Assembly: GCF_035917235.1 (NCBI RefSeq)
Contig: NZ_CP108423.1
Coordinates: 2,917,001-2,981,000, forward strand
Length of the DNA stretch: 64,000 nt
Direction of reading: 5' to 3'
From: Streptomyces sp. NBC_01294
GTDB taxonomy: Bacteria; Actinomycetota; Actinomycetes; Streptomycetales; Streptomycetaceae
Shown here: positions 20,792 to 30,821 of the stretch, one piece after another
Numbering within the stretch: the stretch's first letter is position 1
Layout: the number at the start of each line of letters is the position of its first letter
The notes under the pieces: model-generated
Databases searched by the model: none
Told to the model about the DNA's origin: nothing
Seen by the model: the letters and a program-made list of their open reading frames with translations, nothing else
Program-made: the position numbers and the translations under genes

Positions 20792-21424
20792 ATGAAGCAC
20801 CGCAAGCGCGCCCTCATCCTCGCCGGAACCGCCGCCGCCCTCGTGGCCACCCTGGTCGCGGCGGGCCCCGCCCCGGCCGCCCCCGCCGCCCCCGCCGCCC
20901 CGGCTGCGCAGGCCGCGGCGAAGCCCGCCTCCGTGCACGGGGGCGGCACGATCTTCTACCCCTACTCCGCCAAGGACGACATCCGCTTCACGGTCGACGC
21001 CGAGTCGACCCCGTGGACCAGGCCGTTCCCGGCCCCGGGAGGCGAGAAGGGCCTGCCGACGGACGCTCGGGGCCGGGTGACCATCTCCCACTACTTCACG
21101 GAGTCCGGCTTCACCGCCACCGGCGAGGCGGAGGTGGACTGCCTGGTCACGGGCGGCAAGACCGCCACCCTCACCGCCGTGGTCAAGACCTCGAACGTCG
21201 GCTGGGAAGGCCGGCGGATCGGCATCAGCGTCCAGGACGGCCAGCGCGGCGAGCCGGACCGCGTCGGGTTCTCCTGGGGCGTCGCCAACGTCGACGTGAA
21301 GCCGGACGGCACGGTCGCCGAGGGCACGGTGGGCACCTGCATGGCCCCGGCCCCCTTCACCGAGGTCACCAAGGGCGGCTTCAAGGTGACCCCGGCACCC
21401 TTGGCCCCGCAACCGAAGTCGTAG
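20792..21424 (+). CDS. Secreted hypothetical protein
   Basis: 210 residues. Signal peptide at 1-30 (KRALILAGTAAALVATLVAA) followed by an Ala/Pro repeat (PAAPAAPAAPAA). The mature domain is mostly beta-like, with one conserved-looking Cys pair (VDCLVTG and GTCMAPAP) that could form a disulfide. GGGAG precedes the ATG. Its stop codon directly abuts the stop of the convergent gene at 21425. Family not recognised. Confidence 0.75.
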   Translation: MKHRKRALILAGTAAALVATLVAAGPAPAAPAAPAAPAAQAAAKPASVHGGGTIFYPYSAKDDIRFTVDAESTPWTRPFPAPGGEKGLPTDARGRVTISHYFTESGFTATGEAEVDCLVTGGKTATLTAVVKTSNVGWEGRRIGISVQDGQRGEPDRVGFSWGVANVDVKPDGTVAEGTVGTCMAPAPFTEVTKGGFKVTPAPLAPQPKS

Positions 21425-21796
21425 TCACTGCGTCGGAGACAGCAGGTACCGGGCCTCAACGGGGGTGGCCCGGTATCCCGTCTTCCGCGCGGCCGCCACC
21501 TCGGCGAGGCTCAGCCCGTACACCCGGCGCAGCAGCGCGAGCGGCACCCCGTCGGGCCCGCCGACCGGCAGGTGGACCGTGCCCTCGCGGGCCACGATGC
21601 GCTCCCGGACCCGCGGCGGCGGTACGCCCCGGCCGTCGTCGCAGGCGTAGGCCTCGTACCGCGGACAGTGCTCGTACCCCGCCCAGTGCAGCTCGCCGTC
21701 CCGGATGAACTGCCAGTCCTCCTGTACGCACTCCTCCTGTACGCACTCCTCGCACGGCTCGCGGTGAAGGGTCGCGTACACCTGCTGTTCGGCCAT
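21425..21796 (-). CDS. Hypothetical Cys-rich small protein
   Basis: 123 residues. The N-terminal part holds Cys pairs (REPCEECVQEECVQEDWQF and HCPRYEAYACDDG) that could bind a metal. The EECVQ unit is duplicated through a 15-bp direct repeat in the DNA at about 21717-21748. The C-terminal part (VGGPDGVPLALLRRVYGLS, then LAEVAAARKTGYRATPVEA) looks helical. Stop codons of this gene and of the convergent 20792 gene are adjacent with no spacer. Family not recognised. Confidence 0.65.
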   Translation of the reverse strand: MAEQQVYATLHREPCEECVQEECVQEDWQFIRDGELHWAGYEHCPRYEAYACDDGRGVPPPRVRERIVAREGTVHLPVGGPDGVPLALLRRVYGLSLAEVAAARKTGYRATPVEARYLLSPTQ

Positions 21797-21849
21797 CCGG
21801 GCAGGATGCGGTAGCGGGGCGTCCCGCGCATCCGGATAACGTCTGGGGC

Positions 21850-22617
21850 ATGACGCAGCCGCAGCTCCGCACCGCCCGCGCCGTCCGGGTGGTGGCCCAC
21901 CGCGGGGCCTCCCACGAGCACCCCGAGCACACCCTCGCCGCCTACCGGCAGGCCATCGCCGACGGGGCCGACGCGCTCGAATGCGACGTACGGCTCACCG
22001 CCGACCACCGGCTGGTCTGCGTGCACGACCGGCGCGTGGAGCGGACCTCCGACGGGCGGGGGGTCGTCTCCGAGATGACGTACGAGGAGCTGCGCGCCCT
22101 CGACTTCGGCGGGTGGAAGGGCGAGGAGCACCGCGGCGCCCGGGTGCTGCTCTTCGAGGACCTGCTCCGGGAGGCGCTGGCCGCGCCCCGGCCGGTCGGG
22201 CTCGCCGTCGAGACCAAGCACCCGACCCGTGCGGGAGGGCGGCTGGAGGCCGAGCTGGTCCGGATGCTCAAGGAGTACGGGCTGGCCGACGGATCCGCCG
22301 GCCTGGTCGAGGTGATGAGCTTCTCCCGCAACGCCCTGACCCGGCTGCACCGGCTCGCGCCCGGCCTGCCCGCCGTCTACCTGATCGAGCGGCGGCTGCG
22401 CCCGGTGCGCCCGCCGTACGCGACCCACGCGGGCCCGGGCATCGACCTCGTGCGCCAGGACCCGGGGCTGGTGGGGCGGCTGAAGGCCAAGGGGCTGTCG
22501 GTACGGGTGTGGACCGTGGACGAGCCGCGGGACGTGGAGCTGTGCGTGCGGCTCGGGGTGGACACGCTCATCACCAACCGGCCGCGGGAGGTCCGCAAGC
22601 TGCTGCGCGACATGTGA
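21850..22617 (+). CDS. Glycerophosphodiester phosphodiesterase
   Basis: 255 residues. GDPD catalytic motifs: [19 protein letters not shown] (HR...E), [19 protein letters not shown] (E-D...HD), and the C-terminal [19 protein letters not shown] with VDTLITNRP. No signal peptide, so cytoplasmic, UgpQ-like. It hydrolyses glycerophosphodiesters to glycerol-3-phosphate plus alcohol. Divergent from the gene at 21425, with a 53-base spacer. Confidence 0.92.
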   Translation: MTQPQLRTARAVRVVAHRGASHEHPEHTLAAYRQAIADGADALECDVRLTADHRLVCVHDRRVERTSDGRGVVSEMTYEELRALDFGGWKGEEHRGARVLLFEDLLREALAAPRPVGLAVETKHPTRAGGRLEAELVRMLKEYGLADGSAGLVEVMSFSRNALTRLHRLAPGLPAVYLIERRLRPVRPPYATHAGPGIDLVRQDPGLVGRLKAKGLSVRVWTVDEPRDVELCVRLGVDTLITNRPREVRKLLRDM

Positions 22618-22640
22618 CACCCGGCCGGGGTGCGCCGGCC

Positions 22641-22681
22641 GGGCGTGGGGGTCGGGCGTGGGGGGTCGGGCGTGGGGGGTC
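22641..22681. repeat. 14-bp tandem repeat
   Basis: GGGCGTGGGGGGTC repeated three times (first copy one base shorter), between the 3' ends of the convergent glycerophosphodiesterase and SGNH hydrolase genes. Confidence 0.8.
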
Positions 22682-22700
22682 GGTGGAAGCAGCGGGGCCG

Positions 22701-24227
22701 TTACACGAAGCGCTGGTTCGCGGACCCGTTGCAGGTCTGCAGCCGCAGCGGCTCGTGGGCGGCGGCCACCGTCAGGCACATGCCCGTGGCGGCCGCGGGG
22801 CGCAGGGTTGCGCCGTCGCGGACGAACTTCTGGTTCGCGCCGCCGTGGCAGTTCCAGATGATCAGGCCGGTGCCGGAGCCGTAGTTGGCGCCGGGGGCGT
22901 CGAGGCAGCGGTCCTGGGTCAGCTCGATGTGGACGGACTTGCGGGCGGAGTCGTACCACCAGCCCTGGTTGCGGCCGCCGTGGCAGTCCCAGCCGACGAT
23001 CCTGGTCTCATTGGCGCTGGAGCCGCCGAAGGAGTCGAGGCAGTTGCCGGTCGCCCCGTTCTTCAGGGGCGTGAACTTGTCGTCCCAGGCCCCGGCCTGC
23101 AGTACGGGCGTCCCGGTGCTCGCGGGGTCGGCGCAGGAGGCCTCGCGCAGGCCGGAGTCGTACAGCTGGGTCAGGCAGGACGCGAATGCGCCGTGGCCGC
23201 GGTAGTTGGGGTGGAAGGACTGACGGGCGGTGTTCTCGTCCCACGGGAAGTGGTCCCCGAGGTCCAGGTAGAGCCCGCGGGCCCAGGTGTCCTCCATGCA
23301 CACCTCGTGCCCGTGGAAGAGCCGCGAGTTGTCCAGGTAGATCGCGCCGGAGGCGAGGGCCGCCGCGCGCATGCCCTTCTCGAAGGTGGGCACCGCGTAG
23401 TTGCGGCCCCAGGTGGCGTCGGAGTCGTAGCCGGCGCAGCCGCCGGGCAGCTTGCCGGGGAAGTTCGGGTTGTCGTGGAAGTCGGGGCCGATGGGGCTGG
23501 GGTAGCCCATGACGACCAGCTTGTAGTCGGAGTCGGCGTAGCCGGCGTCGCGCATGACCGTCTTGAGGTCCGCGACCGTGGCCTCGACCTTGGGCTTCAG
23601 GCCGTCGACGCGCGCCTGCCAGCCGGGGGCGTACTTGGGCTCGCAGGTGCCCTGGCTGAGGATCCAGCGGGTGACGCAGTCGGTCATGACGGGGCCGAAC
23701 TGCAGGTCGTCGTTGGCCCCGGCGACGAGCAGGACCATCTTGATCTTCGTGTTGCGGGCCTTGATGGCCAGGCTGTCGCTCTGCACCAGCTCGTCGGCGT
23801 ACTGCTTGCTGCCGCCGATCCTGATGTTGCCGGTGTAGCCGCCGGAGCAGGCGACGTTGAAGGTGAGGTCGGCCGGGATGCCGGTGCGATGGATCGCCGA
23901 GTCCGGCGAGCGGTGGCACTGGTTGTCCGGCGTGTTGGTCGCGGGGTCGTAGTTGCCGACGCCCTCGCCCGAGATCTCGCTGTCGCCGAGCGATATCAGG
24001 CCGGTCTTGCGCTCGTTCAGCGGGCGGACGGCCGCGTCGCCGTAGATCTTGACGGCCTCCGCGGCGCGGATGGCCTCCAGCTCGGGCGAGAGGGGGGTGA
24101 CCGCCCCGGCGGTGGTCGCCGCCTGGGCCATGGGGGTGACGGCGGTGACGCCCCCCAGGGCGGCCGCGATCGCCGCGACGGCGGCGAAGGTAGATCTGAG
24201 CATGGGTCTCGTACGGGCACGTGCCAT
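22701..24227 (-). CDS. Secreted SGNH/GDSL hydrolase with C-terminal ricin-type lectin domain
   Basis: 508 residues with a signal peptide at about 1-36 ([20 protein letters not shown], then MAQA-A). SGNH blocks: [15 protein letters not shown] (nucleophile Ser), [18 protein letters not shown] (Asn), and [16 protein letters not shown] (catalytic His). From about residue 375 a ricin B lectin (CBM13) domain shows three QxW-like repeats: CLDSFGGSS...NQGWW, CLDAPG...NQKFV and CLTVA...NQRFV. Likely a secreted polysaccharide or lipid esterase targeted by the lectin. GGGGAGG precedes the ATG. Divergent from fumC. Confidence 0.92.
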   Translation of the reverse strand: MARARTRPMLRSTFAAVAAIAAALGGVTAVTPMAQAATTAGAVTPLSPELEAIRAAEAVKIYGDAAVRPLNERKTGLISLGDSEISGEGVGNYDPATNTPDNQCHRSPDSAIHRTGIPADLTFNVACSGGYTGNIRIGGSKQYADELVQSDSLAIKARNTKIKMVLLVAGANDDLQFGPVMTDCVTRWILSQGTCEPKYAPGWQARVDGLKPKVEATVADLKTVMRDAGYADSDYKLVVMGYPSPIGPDFHDNPNFPGKLPGGCAGYDSDATWGRNYAVPTFEKGMRAAALASGAIYLDNSRLFHGHEVCMEDTWARGLYLDLGDHFPWDENTARQSFHPNYRGHGAFASCLTQLYDSGLREASCADPASTGTPVLQAGAWDDKFTPLKNGATGNCLDSFGGSSANETRIVGWDCHGGRNQGWWYDSARKSVHIELTQDRCLDAPGANYGSGTGLIIWNCHGGANQKFVRDGATLRPAAATGMCLTVAAAHEPLRLQTCNGSANQRFV

Positions 24228-24335
24228 GAACGCCTCCCCGGATGTCAGTGTTACCCACGGTATTTACTGGCCGGTAGGGGACTTGGGAACACTTCGAACA
24301 AGACAATTGCTCAACTTTTTGAGGAGGCCGGGAAA

Positions 24336-25739
24336 ATGACCGAACATCAGCAGGCCGATGCGTACCGGATCGAGCACGACTCCATGGGCGACGTACGGGT
24401 TCCCCTGCACGCCAAGTGGCGTGCGCAGACCCAGCGCGCGGTGGAGAACTTCCCCATCTCCGGGCAGCGGTTGGAGCGCGCCCACATCGAGGCCCTCGCC
24501 CGGATCAAGGCCGCCGCCGCCGAGGTGAACGCGCGGCTCGGCGTCGTGGACCAGGACGTCGCCGACGCGATCCGGTCCGCCGCCGCCGAGGTCGCGGACG
24601 GCCGCTGGGACGACCACTTCCCCGTCGACGTCTTCCAGACCGGTTCGGGGACCTCGTCCAACATGAACGCCAACGAGGTGATCGCCACCCTGGCCACCGA
24701 GCGCCTCGGCCGGGAGGTCCACCCCAACGACCACGTCAACGCCTCGCAGAGCTCCAACGACGTCTTCCCCTCGTCCATCCACATCGCCGCCACCGCCGCC
24801 GTCACCGGCGAGCTGATCCCGGCCCTGGAGCACCTCGCCGCCGCGCTGGAGCGCAAGGCCGCCGAGTTCGCGCTGGTGGTCAAGGCCGGGCGGACCCATC
24901 TGATGGACGCCACGCCGGTCACCCTGGGCCAGGAGTTCGGCGGGTACGCGGCCCAGGTCCGCTACGGCGTCGAGCGGCTGCGGGCGGCCCTGCCCCGGCT
25001 CGCCGAGCTGCCGCTGGGCGGCACGGCGGTGGGCACCGGGATCAACACCCCGCCCGGCTTCTCCGCTTCCGTGATCGCCCGGGTGGCGGCCGCCACCGGA
25101 CTGCCGCTGACCGAGGCGCGCGACCACTTCGAGGCCCAGGGGGCGCGGGACGCGCTGGTGGAGACCTCTGGGATGCTCCGTACGGTCGCCGTCTCGCTCA
25201 CCAAGATCTCCAACGATCTGCGCTGGATGGCTTCCGGGCCGCGCACCGGATTGGCCGAAATCAATCTGCCGGATCTTCAGCCGGGATCCTCGATCATGCC
25301 GGGGAAGGTCAATCCGGTGGTCCCGGAGGCCGTTCTGATGGTCGCCGCACAGGTCATGGGCAACGATGCCACCGTCGCGGTGGCGGGCGCGGCCGGCAAT
25401 TTCGAGCTCAACGTGATGCTCCCGGTGATGGCCCGGAACCTGCTCGAATCGATCCGGCTGCTCGGCAGCGCGAGCCGCCTGCTGGCCGACCGCACGGTCG
25501 ACGGGATCACCGCCAACGAGGCGCGGGCCAGGGAGTACGCCGAGTCCTCGCCCTCCGTGGTGACCCCGCTGAACCGCTACATCGGGTACGAGGAGGCCGC
25601 CAAGGTCGCCAAGAGGTCCCTCGCCGAGCGCAAGACGATCAGGGAGGTCGTCCTGGAGTCCGGCTACGTCGACCGCGGCGACCTCACCCTGGAACAGCTC
25701 GACGCGGCACTGGACGTCCTCGGCATGACGCACCCCTGA
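24336..25739 (+). CDS. fumC: Class II fumarate hydratase
   Basis: 467 residues from ATG 24336, with GAGGAGG upstream. FumC signatures: [55 protein letters not shown] and the aspartase/fumarase signature [12 protein letters not shown]. Homotetrameric and iron-independent. With the class I enzyme nearby this gives oxygen- or iron-dependent backup of the TCA step. The same frame is open far upstream, but that stretch is antisense shadow. Confidence 0.96.
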   Translation: MTEHQQADAYRIEHDSMGDVRVPLHAKWRAQTQRAVENFPISGQRLERAHIEALARIKAAAAEVNARLGVVDQDVADAIRSAAAEVADGRWDDHFPVDVFQTGSGTSSNMNANEVIATLATERLGREVHPNDHVNASQSSNDVFPSSIHIAATAAVTGELIPALEHLAAALERKAAEFALVVKAGRTHLMDATPVTLGQEFGGYAAQVRYGVERLRAALPRLAELPLGGTAVGTGINTPPGFSASVIARVAAATGLPLTEARDHFEAQGARDALVETSGMLRTVAVSLTKISNDLRWMASGPRTGLAEINLPDLQPGSSIMPGKVNPVVPEAVLMVAAQVMGNDATVAVAGAAGNFELNVMLPVMARNLLESIRLLGSASRLLADRTVDGITANEARAREYAESSPSVVTPLNRYIGYEEAAKVAKRSLAERKTIREVVLESGYVDRGDLTLEQLDAALDVLGMTHP

Positions 25740-25875
25740 CCCACCGGGAGCCACCCCGGGCGAGGGCCGGATTCGGCCGAATATCGCCCCCGGAGCCGCC
25801 CCCTGACTTCGTCGGGGGGACCCCTGGTGACCTGCACCGCAGCGGGCGTACGGGCCCCCGCCCTAAGATCTGCGC

Positions 25876-26595
25876 ATGACAGGTACCTTCAAGCCCGGGA
25901 GCGGCGCGGCGCCGAGCGCGCGGCGGAACCCCGCGCAGGGCATGCGCTGGGCACCGGGGGAGCAGATCCTCTGGCGCTACCGCGACCACGCCCCGGGGCT
26001 GAAGGGGCCGGTGCACATCTGCCGCCCCGTGACCGTGGTGCAGGACACCGACGAGCTGCTGGCCGTCTGGATGGCCCCCGGCACCGAGTGCGTCAAGCCC
26101 GTCCTCGCCGACGGCACGCCCGTCCACGAGGAGCCGCTCGCCACCCGCTACACCGCGCCGCGGACCACCGCACGGTCGCGCTGGTTCGGCGGCGGGGTCC
26201 TGAAGCTGGCCCGGCCCGGTGACGCCTGGTCGGTGTGGCTGTTCTGGGGACGCGGCTGGCAGTTCAAGAACTGGTACGTGAACCTGGAGGAGCCGCGGGC
26301 CCGGTGGGCCGGCGGGGTCGACTCCGAGGACCACTTCCTCGACATCGCCGTGTACCCGGACCGCAGTTGGAAGTGGCTGGACGAGGACGAGTTCGCGCAG
26401 GCCCAGCGGTCCGGCCTGATGGACCGGCAGCAGGCGCGGCGGGTACGGGAGGCCGGGCTCACGGCGGTCGAGGTGATCAAGGAATGGGGAGCTCCGTTCT
26501 CCGCCGGCTGGCAGGACTGGCGGCCTGATCCGGCCTGGCGGATTCCGGTCCTGCCGGAGGACTGGGACCGCACCCCGGCGCATATGACCTCATGA
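25876..26595 (+). CDS. DUF402 domain-containing protein
   Basis: 239 residues. The DUF402/FomD-like motif YVNLEEPRARWAGGVDSED, then HFLDIAVYPDRSWKWLDEDE, lies in the middle, with the helical QARRVREAGLTAVEVI segment after it. This is the fold of FomD-type nucleotide phosphodiesterases/hydrolases. Substrate unknown. No signal peptide. Likely monocistronic. Confidence 0.85.
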   Translation: MTGTFKPGSGAAPSARRNPAQGMRWAPGEQILWRYRDHAPGLKGPVHICRPVTVVQDTDELLAVWMAPGTECVKPVLADGTPVHEEPLATRYTAPRTTARSRWFGGGVLKLARPGDAWSVWLFWGRGWQFKNWYVNLEEPRARWAGGVDSEDHFLDIAVYPDRSWKWLDEDEFAQAQRSGLMDRQQARRVREAGLTAVEVIKEWGAPFSAGWQDWRPDPAWRIPVLPEDWDRTPAHMTS

Positions 26596-26903
26596 GACCC
26601 TTGATGCGCCCCCGGGGTTCAAACGTAGGATCGTCATCCACGAGGTCGCGCGCGCGGGAGGGTGCGGTACCAACGCACCTGCTCAAGTGTCGGTCCGCAA
26701 GCGGAACTTGACCGGAGGTCGACGCAGGACGAGAGGCAGCGAGGGGCGGGGGTCCGCCCGGTGGCAGCTCCCGGCCGGAGGGCCGGCCGAGAAGTTTGGG
26801 GTGGAACCTCGGGGCGATGGTGCCCGGGCCGCTGAGCGGGTATACCGCGACTGACCGAGTTGAGTGCAGCGCACATCGAGCGCAAACGGACGGAATTCCA
26901 CGC
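26596..26903 (+). other. Long leader upstream of the SpoIIE phosphatase
   Basis: 308 bases without a gene. It contains a hairpin GGTGCG/CGCACC (26661-26679) and a nested one, TCAAGT...TCCG-CAAG-CGGA-ACTTGA (26683-26711). A GGGTAT near 26845 resembles the -10 of a stress sigma factor. No known RNA family recognised. Confidence 0.4.
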
Positions 26904-29210
26904 GTGACGGAGTACCCCACCTCCCAGGAGGGCCCGCAGCCCGTCGCCTCCGGCGGAGGTACGGACGAGGCCGGCCACGGCAAGGCGCCCATCGCCGCCG
27001 CCGAGGCCGTACGCACGCATGCCGCCGGCGCCGCGGCGGAGCCAGGCGGCTCAGCCGCCGCGGCCTCCGACGTGCGCGCGGCCCGCTCCGCGGCAGGCGC
27101 CGCCCCGGGCGGCGGTACCGGGCTCCCCCGGCCCCGCCGCAACGCGGCCGCGCCGGGTCCGGGCGAGGTACCGGCCGCGGCGGAACCGGGCCGCGGCTCG
27201 GCCCGCCCGCGGCACGACGCGACCGTCCGCGAACCGGCGACCGGCGCACCCGGGCCGGGCACGCCCGGGCTCGGCGGTCCCACCGAGACACCGCGCCCGC
27301 GCGGCGAGGACGCCGCACCGGCCGGGGACGGCGACGGGCAGGGCAAGGGCGACGCCGGCGCGAGCGGCGGAGCGGGCCGGCACGGCGGCGGGACCGCCAT
27401 ACCGGTCGGGGGCGCCGCCGAGGCGACCGCCGCGCGCCGCGAAGGCGACCGGCTGCGTTTCGTCGGCGCCGCCACCCGGCGCATCGCCCGGGGCATCGAC
27501 CTCGACGAGATCGTGCTCGGCCTGTGCCGGGCCACGGTGCCGACCTTCTCGGACGCCATCCTCGTCTACCTGCGCGACCCGCTCCCGGTCGGCGACGAAC
27601 GCCCCGTCGGCCCGGTCGTTTTAAGGCTGCGGCGCACCGACCGGCTCCGGCCGATCGACGACCTCACCGACAGCAGCACCACCATCGGCGCGGGGATGGA
27701 CCTCGCCGGGGCCGCGGGGGCCACCGGCGAGCTCGACTTCAGCCAGCTGCCGCTGGTCGGCCCGCAGGGTGACCTGCCCGCGGCCGAGCTGTGCGAGATC
27801 CGGCCCGGCGGCGCGCTCGCCGAGGTGCTGCGCGGCGTACGGCCCGTCTTCGGGTCCTCCGCCGCCGCCAAGGCCGCACTGCCGGAGCTGCTCGGCGTGG
27901 ACCATCCGCTGCCGCGCGGCAACCGGGCCGTCCTCGCGCCCCTGCGCGGCCGCCGCCGGGTGATCGGCGCCGCCGTCTTCCTGCGCAGCCCGGAGCGTCC
28001 CGCCTTCGAGCAGAACGACCTCCTGGTCGCCGCCCAGCTGGCCACCCACACCGCGCTCGGCATCGACAAGGCGGTCCTGTACGGCCGCGAGGCGTACATC
28101 GCCGACGAGCTCCAGCGCACCATGCTGCCCGACAGCCTCCCGCAGCCCACCGGGGTGCGCCTGGCCTCCCGCTACCTGCCCGCCGCCGAGACGGCGCGGG
28201 TCGGCGGCGACTGGTACGACGCCATACCGCTGCCCGGCAGCCGGGTCGCGCTCGTCGTCGGCGACGTCATGGGCCACTCCATGACCTCCGCCGCGATCAT
28301 GGGCCAGCTCCGCACCACCGCGCAGACCCTCGCCCAGCTCGACCTGCCGCCCGCCGAGGTCCTGCACCACCTGGACGAGCAGGCGCAGCGGCTCGGCTCC
28401 GACCGCATGGCCACCTGCCTGTACGCCGTCTACGACCCCGTCGCGCACCGGATCACCATCGCCAACGCCGGCCACCCGCCGCCGGTGCTGCTGCACTTGG
28501 GCGGCCGCGCCGAGGTGCTCCGCGTACCGCCCGGCGCCCCCATCGGCGTCGGCGGCGTGGACTTCGAGGCCGTGGAGCTGGACGCGCCCGCCGGGGCCAC
28601 CCTGCTGCTCTACACCGACGGCCTGGTGGAATCGCGGCTGCGGGACGTGTGGACCGGCATCGAGCAGCTCCGCGAGCGCCTGGCCACCACCGCCCAGCTG
28701 ACCGGCCTGGACCACCCGCCGCCGCTGGAGGCCCTGTGCGACGACGTCCTGGACATGCTGGGCCCGGGCGACCGGGACGACGACATCGCGCTGCTCGCGG
28801 CCCGTTTCGACGGCATCGCGCCCAGTGACGTCGCGTACTGGTTCCTGGACCCGGAGGAGACCGCCCCGGGGCGGGCCCGCCGGTTCGCCCGCCGCGCCCT
28901 GACCCGATGGGGTCTGGAGGAGCTGAGCGACTCGCTGGAGCTGCTGGTCAGCGAGGTGGTCACCAATGCCGTGCGGTACGCGGAGCGGCCCGTGACCCTG
29001 CGCCTGCTGCGGACGGACGTGCTGCGCTGCGAGGTTGGCGACGACTCCCCGCAGCTGCCCCGCCAGCGCCGGGCGCGGGACACCGACGAGGGCGGCCGCG
29101 GCCTGTTCCTGGTCAACCGGATGGCACGCCGCTGGGGCGCGACCCGGCTCAGCAGCGGAAAGGTGGTCTGGTTCGAGCTCCCGTTGCCGGGGTCGAACGA
29201 GCGGCGTTGA
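26904..29210 (+). CDS. GAF - SpoIIE (PP2C) - HATPase serine phosphatase
   Basis: 768 residues from GTG 26904. Residues 1-175 are a disordered Ala/Gly/Pro region. About 183-395 is a GAF-like sensor ([20 protein letters not shown]). About 400-640 is a SpoIIE-type PP2C phosphatase ([76 protein letters not shown]). About 655-768 is an anti-sigma-type HATPase ([31 protein letters not shown]). Such proteins control sigma-B-like partner-switching in Streptomyces. A longer upstream frame is not conserved coding. Confidence 0.92.
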   Translation: MTEYPTSQEGPQPVASGGGTDEAGHGKAPIAAAEAVRTHAAGAAAEPGGSAAAASDVRAARSAAGAAPGGGTGLPRPRRNAAAPGPGEVPAAAEPGRGSARPRHDATVREPATGAPGPGTPGLGGPTETPRPRGEDAAPAGDGDGQGKGDAGASGGAGRHGGGTAIPVGGAAEATAARREGDRLRFVGAATRRIARGIDLDEIVLGLCRATVPTFSDAILVYLRDPLPVGDERPVGPVVLRLRRTDRLRPIDDLTDSSTTIGAGMDLAGAAGATGELDFSQLPLVGPQGDLPAAELCEIRPGGALAEVLRGVRPVFGSSAAAKAALPELLGVDHPLPRGNRAVLAPLRGRRRVIGAAVFLRSPERPAFEQNDLLVAAQLATHTALGIDKAVLYGREAYIADELQRTMLPDSLPQPTGVRLASRYLPAAETARVGGDWYDAIPLPGSRVALVVGDVMGHSMTSAAIMGQLRTTAQTLAQLDLPPAEVLHHLDEQAQRLGSDRMATCLYAVYDPVAHRITIANAGHPPPVLLHLGGRAEVLRVPPGAPIGVGGVDFEAVELDAPAGATLLLYTDGLVESRLRDVWTGIEQLRERLATTAQLTGLDHPPPLEALCDDVLDMLGPGDRDDDIALLAARFDGIAPSDVAYWFLDPEETAPGRARRFARRALTRWGLEELSDSLELLVSEVVTNAVRYAERPVTLRLLRTDVLRCEVGDDSPQLPRQRRARDTDEGGRGLFLVNRMARRWGATRLSSGKVVWFELPLPGSNERR

Positions 29211-29250
29211 CTGGGTAGCGACCCGACCGACCCCCCAGGGGAGGACGCTC

Positions 29251-29430
29251 GTGACCCAGGAAGCACGCCAGACGCCCCGTACGACGGACAACGCCGGGAT
29301 CCCGGTGGAGAGCGACGAGCACTCGCTCACCGTGAGTCCCGACGGCCCGATCCTGCTGCAGGACCATTACCTGCTCGAGAAGATGGCCCACTTCAACCGA
29401 ATGGGGTCTCCCCTGCTCGAACGCAGTTGA
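29251..29430 (+). pseudogene. katA: Catalase, 5' segment cut off by an inserted repeat
   Basis: GTG 29251 has GGGGAGG upstream and opens the normal N-terminus of a clade-III-like catalase ([20 protein letters not shown], then LEKMAHFNR). After HFNR the family continues with ERIPER, but here 44 bases of foreign sequence (MGSPLLERS, then TGA at 29428) replace it. The stop overlaps TTG 29427, the first possible start of the rest of the gene. The product would be a 59-residue arm lacking the active site. Confidence 0.8.
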
Positions 29431-29442
29431 GAGCTTGGGGAA
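29401..29442. repeat. Short palindromic interspersed repeat inserted in the catalase gene
   Basis: Begins ATGGGGTCTCCCCTGCTCG and ends GAGAGCTTGGGGAA. It can fold with CCCC-T-GCTC pairing GAGC-TT-GGGG around a 12-base loop. From memory, very similar sequences are scattered through many Streptomyces genomes as a small non-autonomous repeat. Here it adds a net 38 bases to the catalase frame. Confidence 0.7.
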
Positions 29443-30752
29443 GGATCCCCGAGCGGGTGGTCCACGCCAAGGGCGCGGGCGCATACGGTGTCTTCCGGGT
29501 GACGAACGACGTCAGCCAGTTCACCAGGGCCGACCTCTTCCAGCCGGGCCGCACGACCGCGATGCTGGCCCGTTTCTCGACGGTCGCGGGTGAGCAGGGC
29601 TCCCCCGACACCTGGCGGGACCCGCGCGGCTTCGCCCTGAAGTTCTACACGGACCACGGCAACTACGACCTGGTCGGCAACAACACCCCGATCTTCTTCG
29701 TCCGGGACCCCAGCAAGTTCCAGGACTTCATCCGCTCGCAGAAGCGCCGCCCCGACAACGGGCTGCGCGACCACGACATGCAGTGGGACTTCTGGACCCT
29801 GTCCCCCGAGTCCGCGCACATGGTGACGTGGCTGATGGGCGACCGCGGCATCCCGAAGAGCTACCGCCACATGAACGGCTACGGCTCGCACTCCTACCTG
29901 TGGGTCAACGCGGGCGGCGAGAAGTTCTGGGTGAAGTACCACGTCAAGACCGACCAGGGCATCGACTTCCTCACCCAGGCGGACGCCGACCGGATCGCGG
30001 GCGAGGACCCGGACTACCACCGCCGCGACCTGTACGAGTCCATCGCGCGCGGCGAGGCGCCGACGTGGACCCTGCACGTCCAGGTCATGCCCTTCGAGGA
30101 CGCGCCGACCTACCGGTTCAACCCCTTCGACCTGACCAAGGTGTGGCCGCACGGCGACCACCCGCTGATCGAGGTCGGCCGGATGACCCTGAACGAGAAC
30201 CCGGAGGACTACTTCGTCCACATCGAGCAGGCCGCCTTCGAGCCCTCGAACCTGGTCCCGGGCATCGGCCCGTCCCCGGACAAGATGCTGCTCGGCCGGC
30301 TGTTCTCGTACCCGGACACGCACCGGTACCGGATCGGGCCGAACTACACCCAGCTCCCGCCGAACCGGCCCCGCTCGCCGGTCTCCTCGTATGCGAAGGA
30401 CGGCCCGATGCGCTTCGAGGCCGCGGCCGTGGCCCGCCCCTACGCGCCCAACTCGTACGGCGGCCCGGCGGCCGACACGGTCCGCTTCGGCGAGCCGGCC
30501 GGCTGGGCCACGGCGGGCGAGATGGTCCGCGCCGCGTACTCCCTGCACGGCGAGGACGACGACTGGGGCCAGCCGGGCACCCTGGTCCGCGAGGTACTGG
30601 ACGACGCGGCCCGCGACCGGCTCGTCTCGAACGTCTCCGGGCACCTGCTGGACGGGGTCAGCGGCCCGGTCCTGGAGCGCGCCGTCCAGTACTGGCGAGC
30701 CGTGGACAAGGGCGTCGGCGACCGGATCGCGGCGGCGGTCGCGGGCTCCTGA
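29427..30752 (+). CDS. katA: Catalase, main segment (possibly re-initiated)
   Basis: 441 residues counted from TTG 29427. It has all catalytic parts of a heme catalase: distal His in [16 protein letters not shown], the Asn of [15 protein letters not shown], and the proximal Tyr signature [14 protein letters not shown]. Only the N-terminal arm is missing, separated by the inserted repeat and a frame change. The TTGA overlap with the stop of the upstream frame could allow re-initiation, so partial activity is conceivable; the arm normally contributes to tetramer stability. Otherwise the gene is intact to its TGA. Confidence 0.8.
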   Translation: MRAWGRIPERVVHAKGAGAYGVFRVTNDVSQFTRADLFQPGRTTAMLARFSTVAGEQGSPDTWRDPRGFALKFYTDHGNYDLVGNNTPIFFVRDPSKFQDFIRSQKRRPDNGLRDHDMQWDFWTLSPESAHMVTWLMGDRGIPKSYRHMNGYGSHSYLWVNAGGEKFWVKYHVKTDQGIDFLTQADADRIAGEDPDYHRRDLYESIARGEAPTWTLHVQVMPFEDAPTYRFNPFDLTKVWPHGDHPLIEVGRMTLNENPEDYFVHIEQAAFEPSNLVPGIGPSPDKMLLGRLFSYPDTHRYRIGPNYTQLPPNRPRSPVSSYAKDGPMRFEAAAVARPYAPNSYGGPAADTVRFGEPAGWATAGEMVRAAYSLHGEDDDWGQPGTLVREVLDDAARDRLVSNVSGHLLDGVSGPVLERAVQYWRAVDKGVGDRIAAAVAGS

Positions 30753-30780
30753 GACACACGGGGCCCGGCCCTGCGAAAAA

Positions 30781-30818
30781 ACCGCCGCCCCGCAGCGCGA
30801 AGGCTGCGGGGCGGCGGT
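30781..30818. terminator. Shared terminator catalase/PBP
   Basis: Perfect 16-bp stem ACCGCCGCCCCGCAGC and its complement, loop GCGAAG, with AAAAA on its left (a T run for the minus-strand PBP gene). It sits between the two convergent stops. Confidence 0.9.
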
Positions 30819-30821
30819 CTG

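Noticed and set aside
22637..22685. CRISPR-like short repeats
   Set aside because: Direct 14-bp tandem repeat without spacers and no cas genes.
21981..25739. A 1252-codon open frame on the plus strand
   Set aside because: Only its last 467 codons are fumC; the rest is GC-rich antisense shadow of the glycerophosphodiesterase and SGNH hydrolase genes, with no RBS or family motifs.
26596..26903. tRNA-like GGTTCAAA near 26618
   Set aside because: No cloverleaf or acceptor stem around it.
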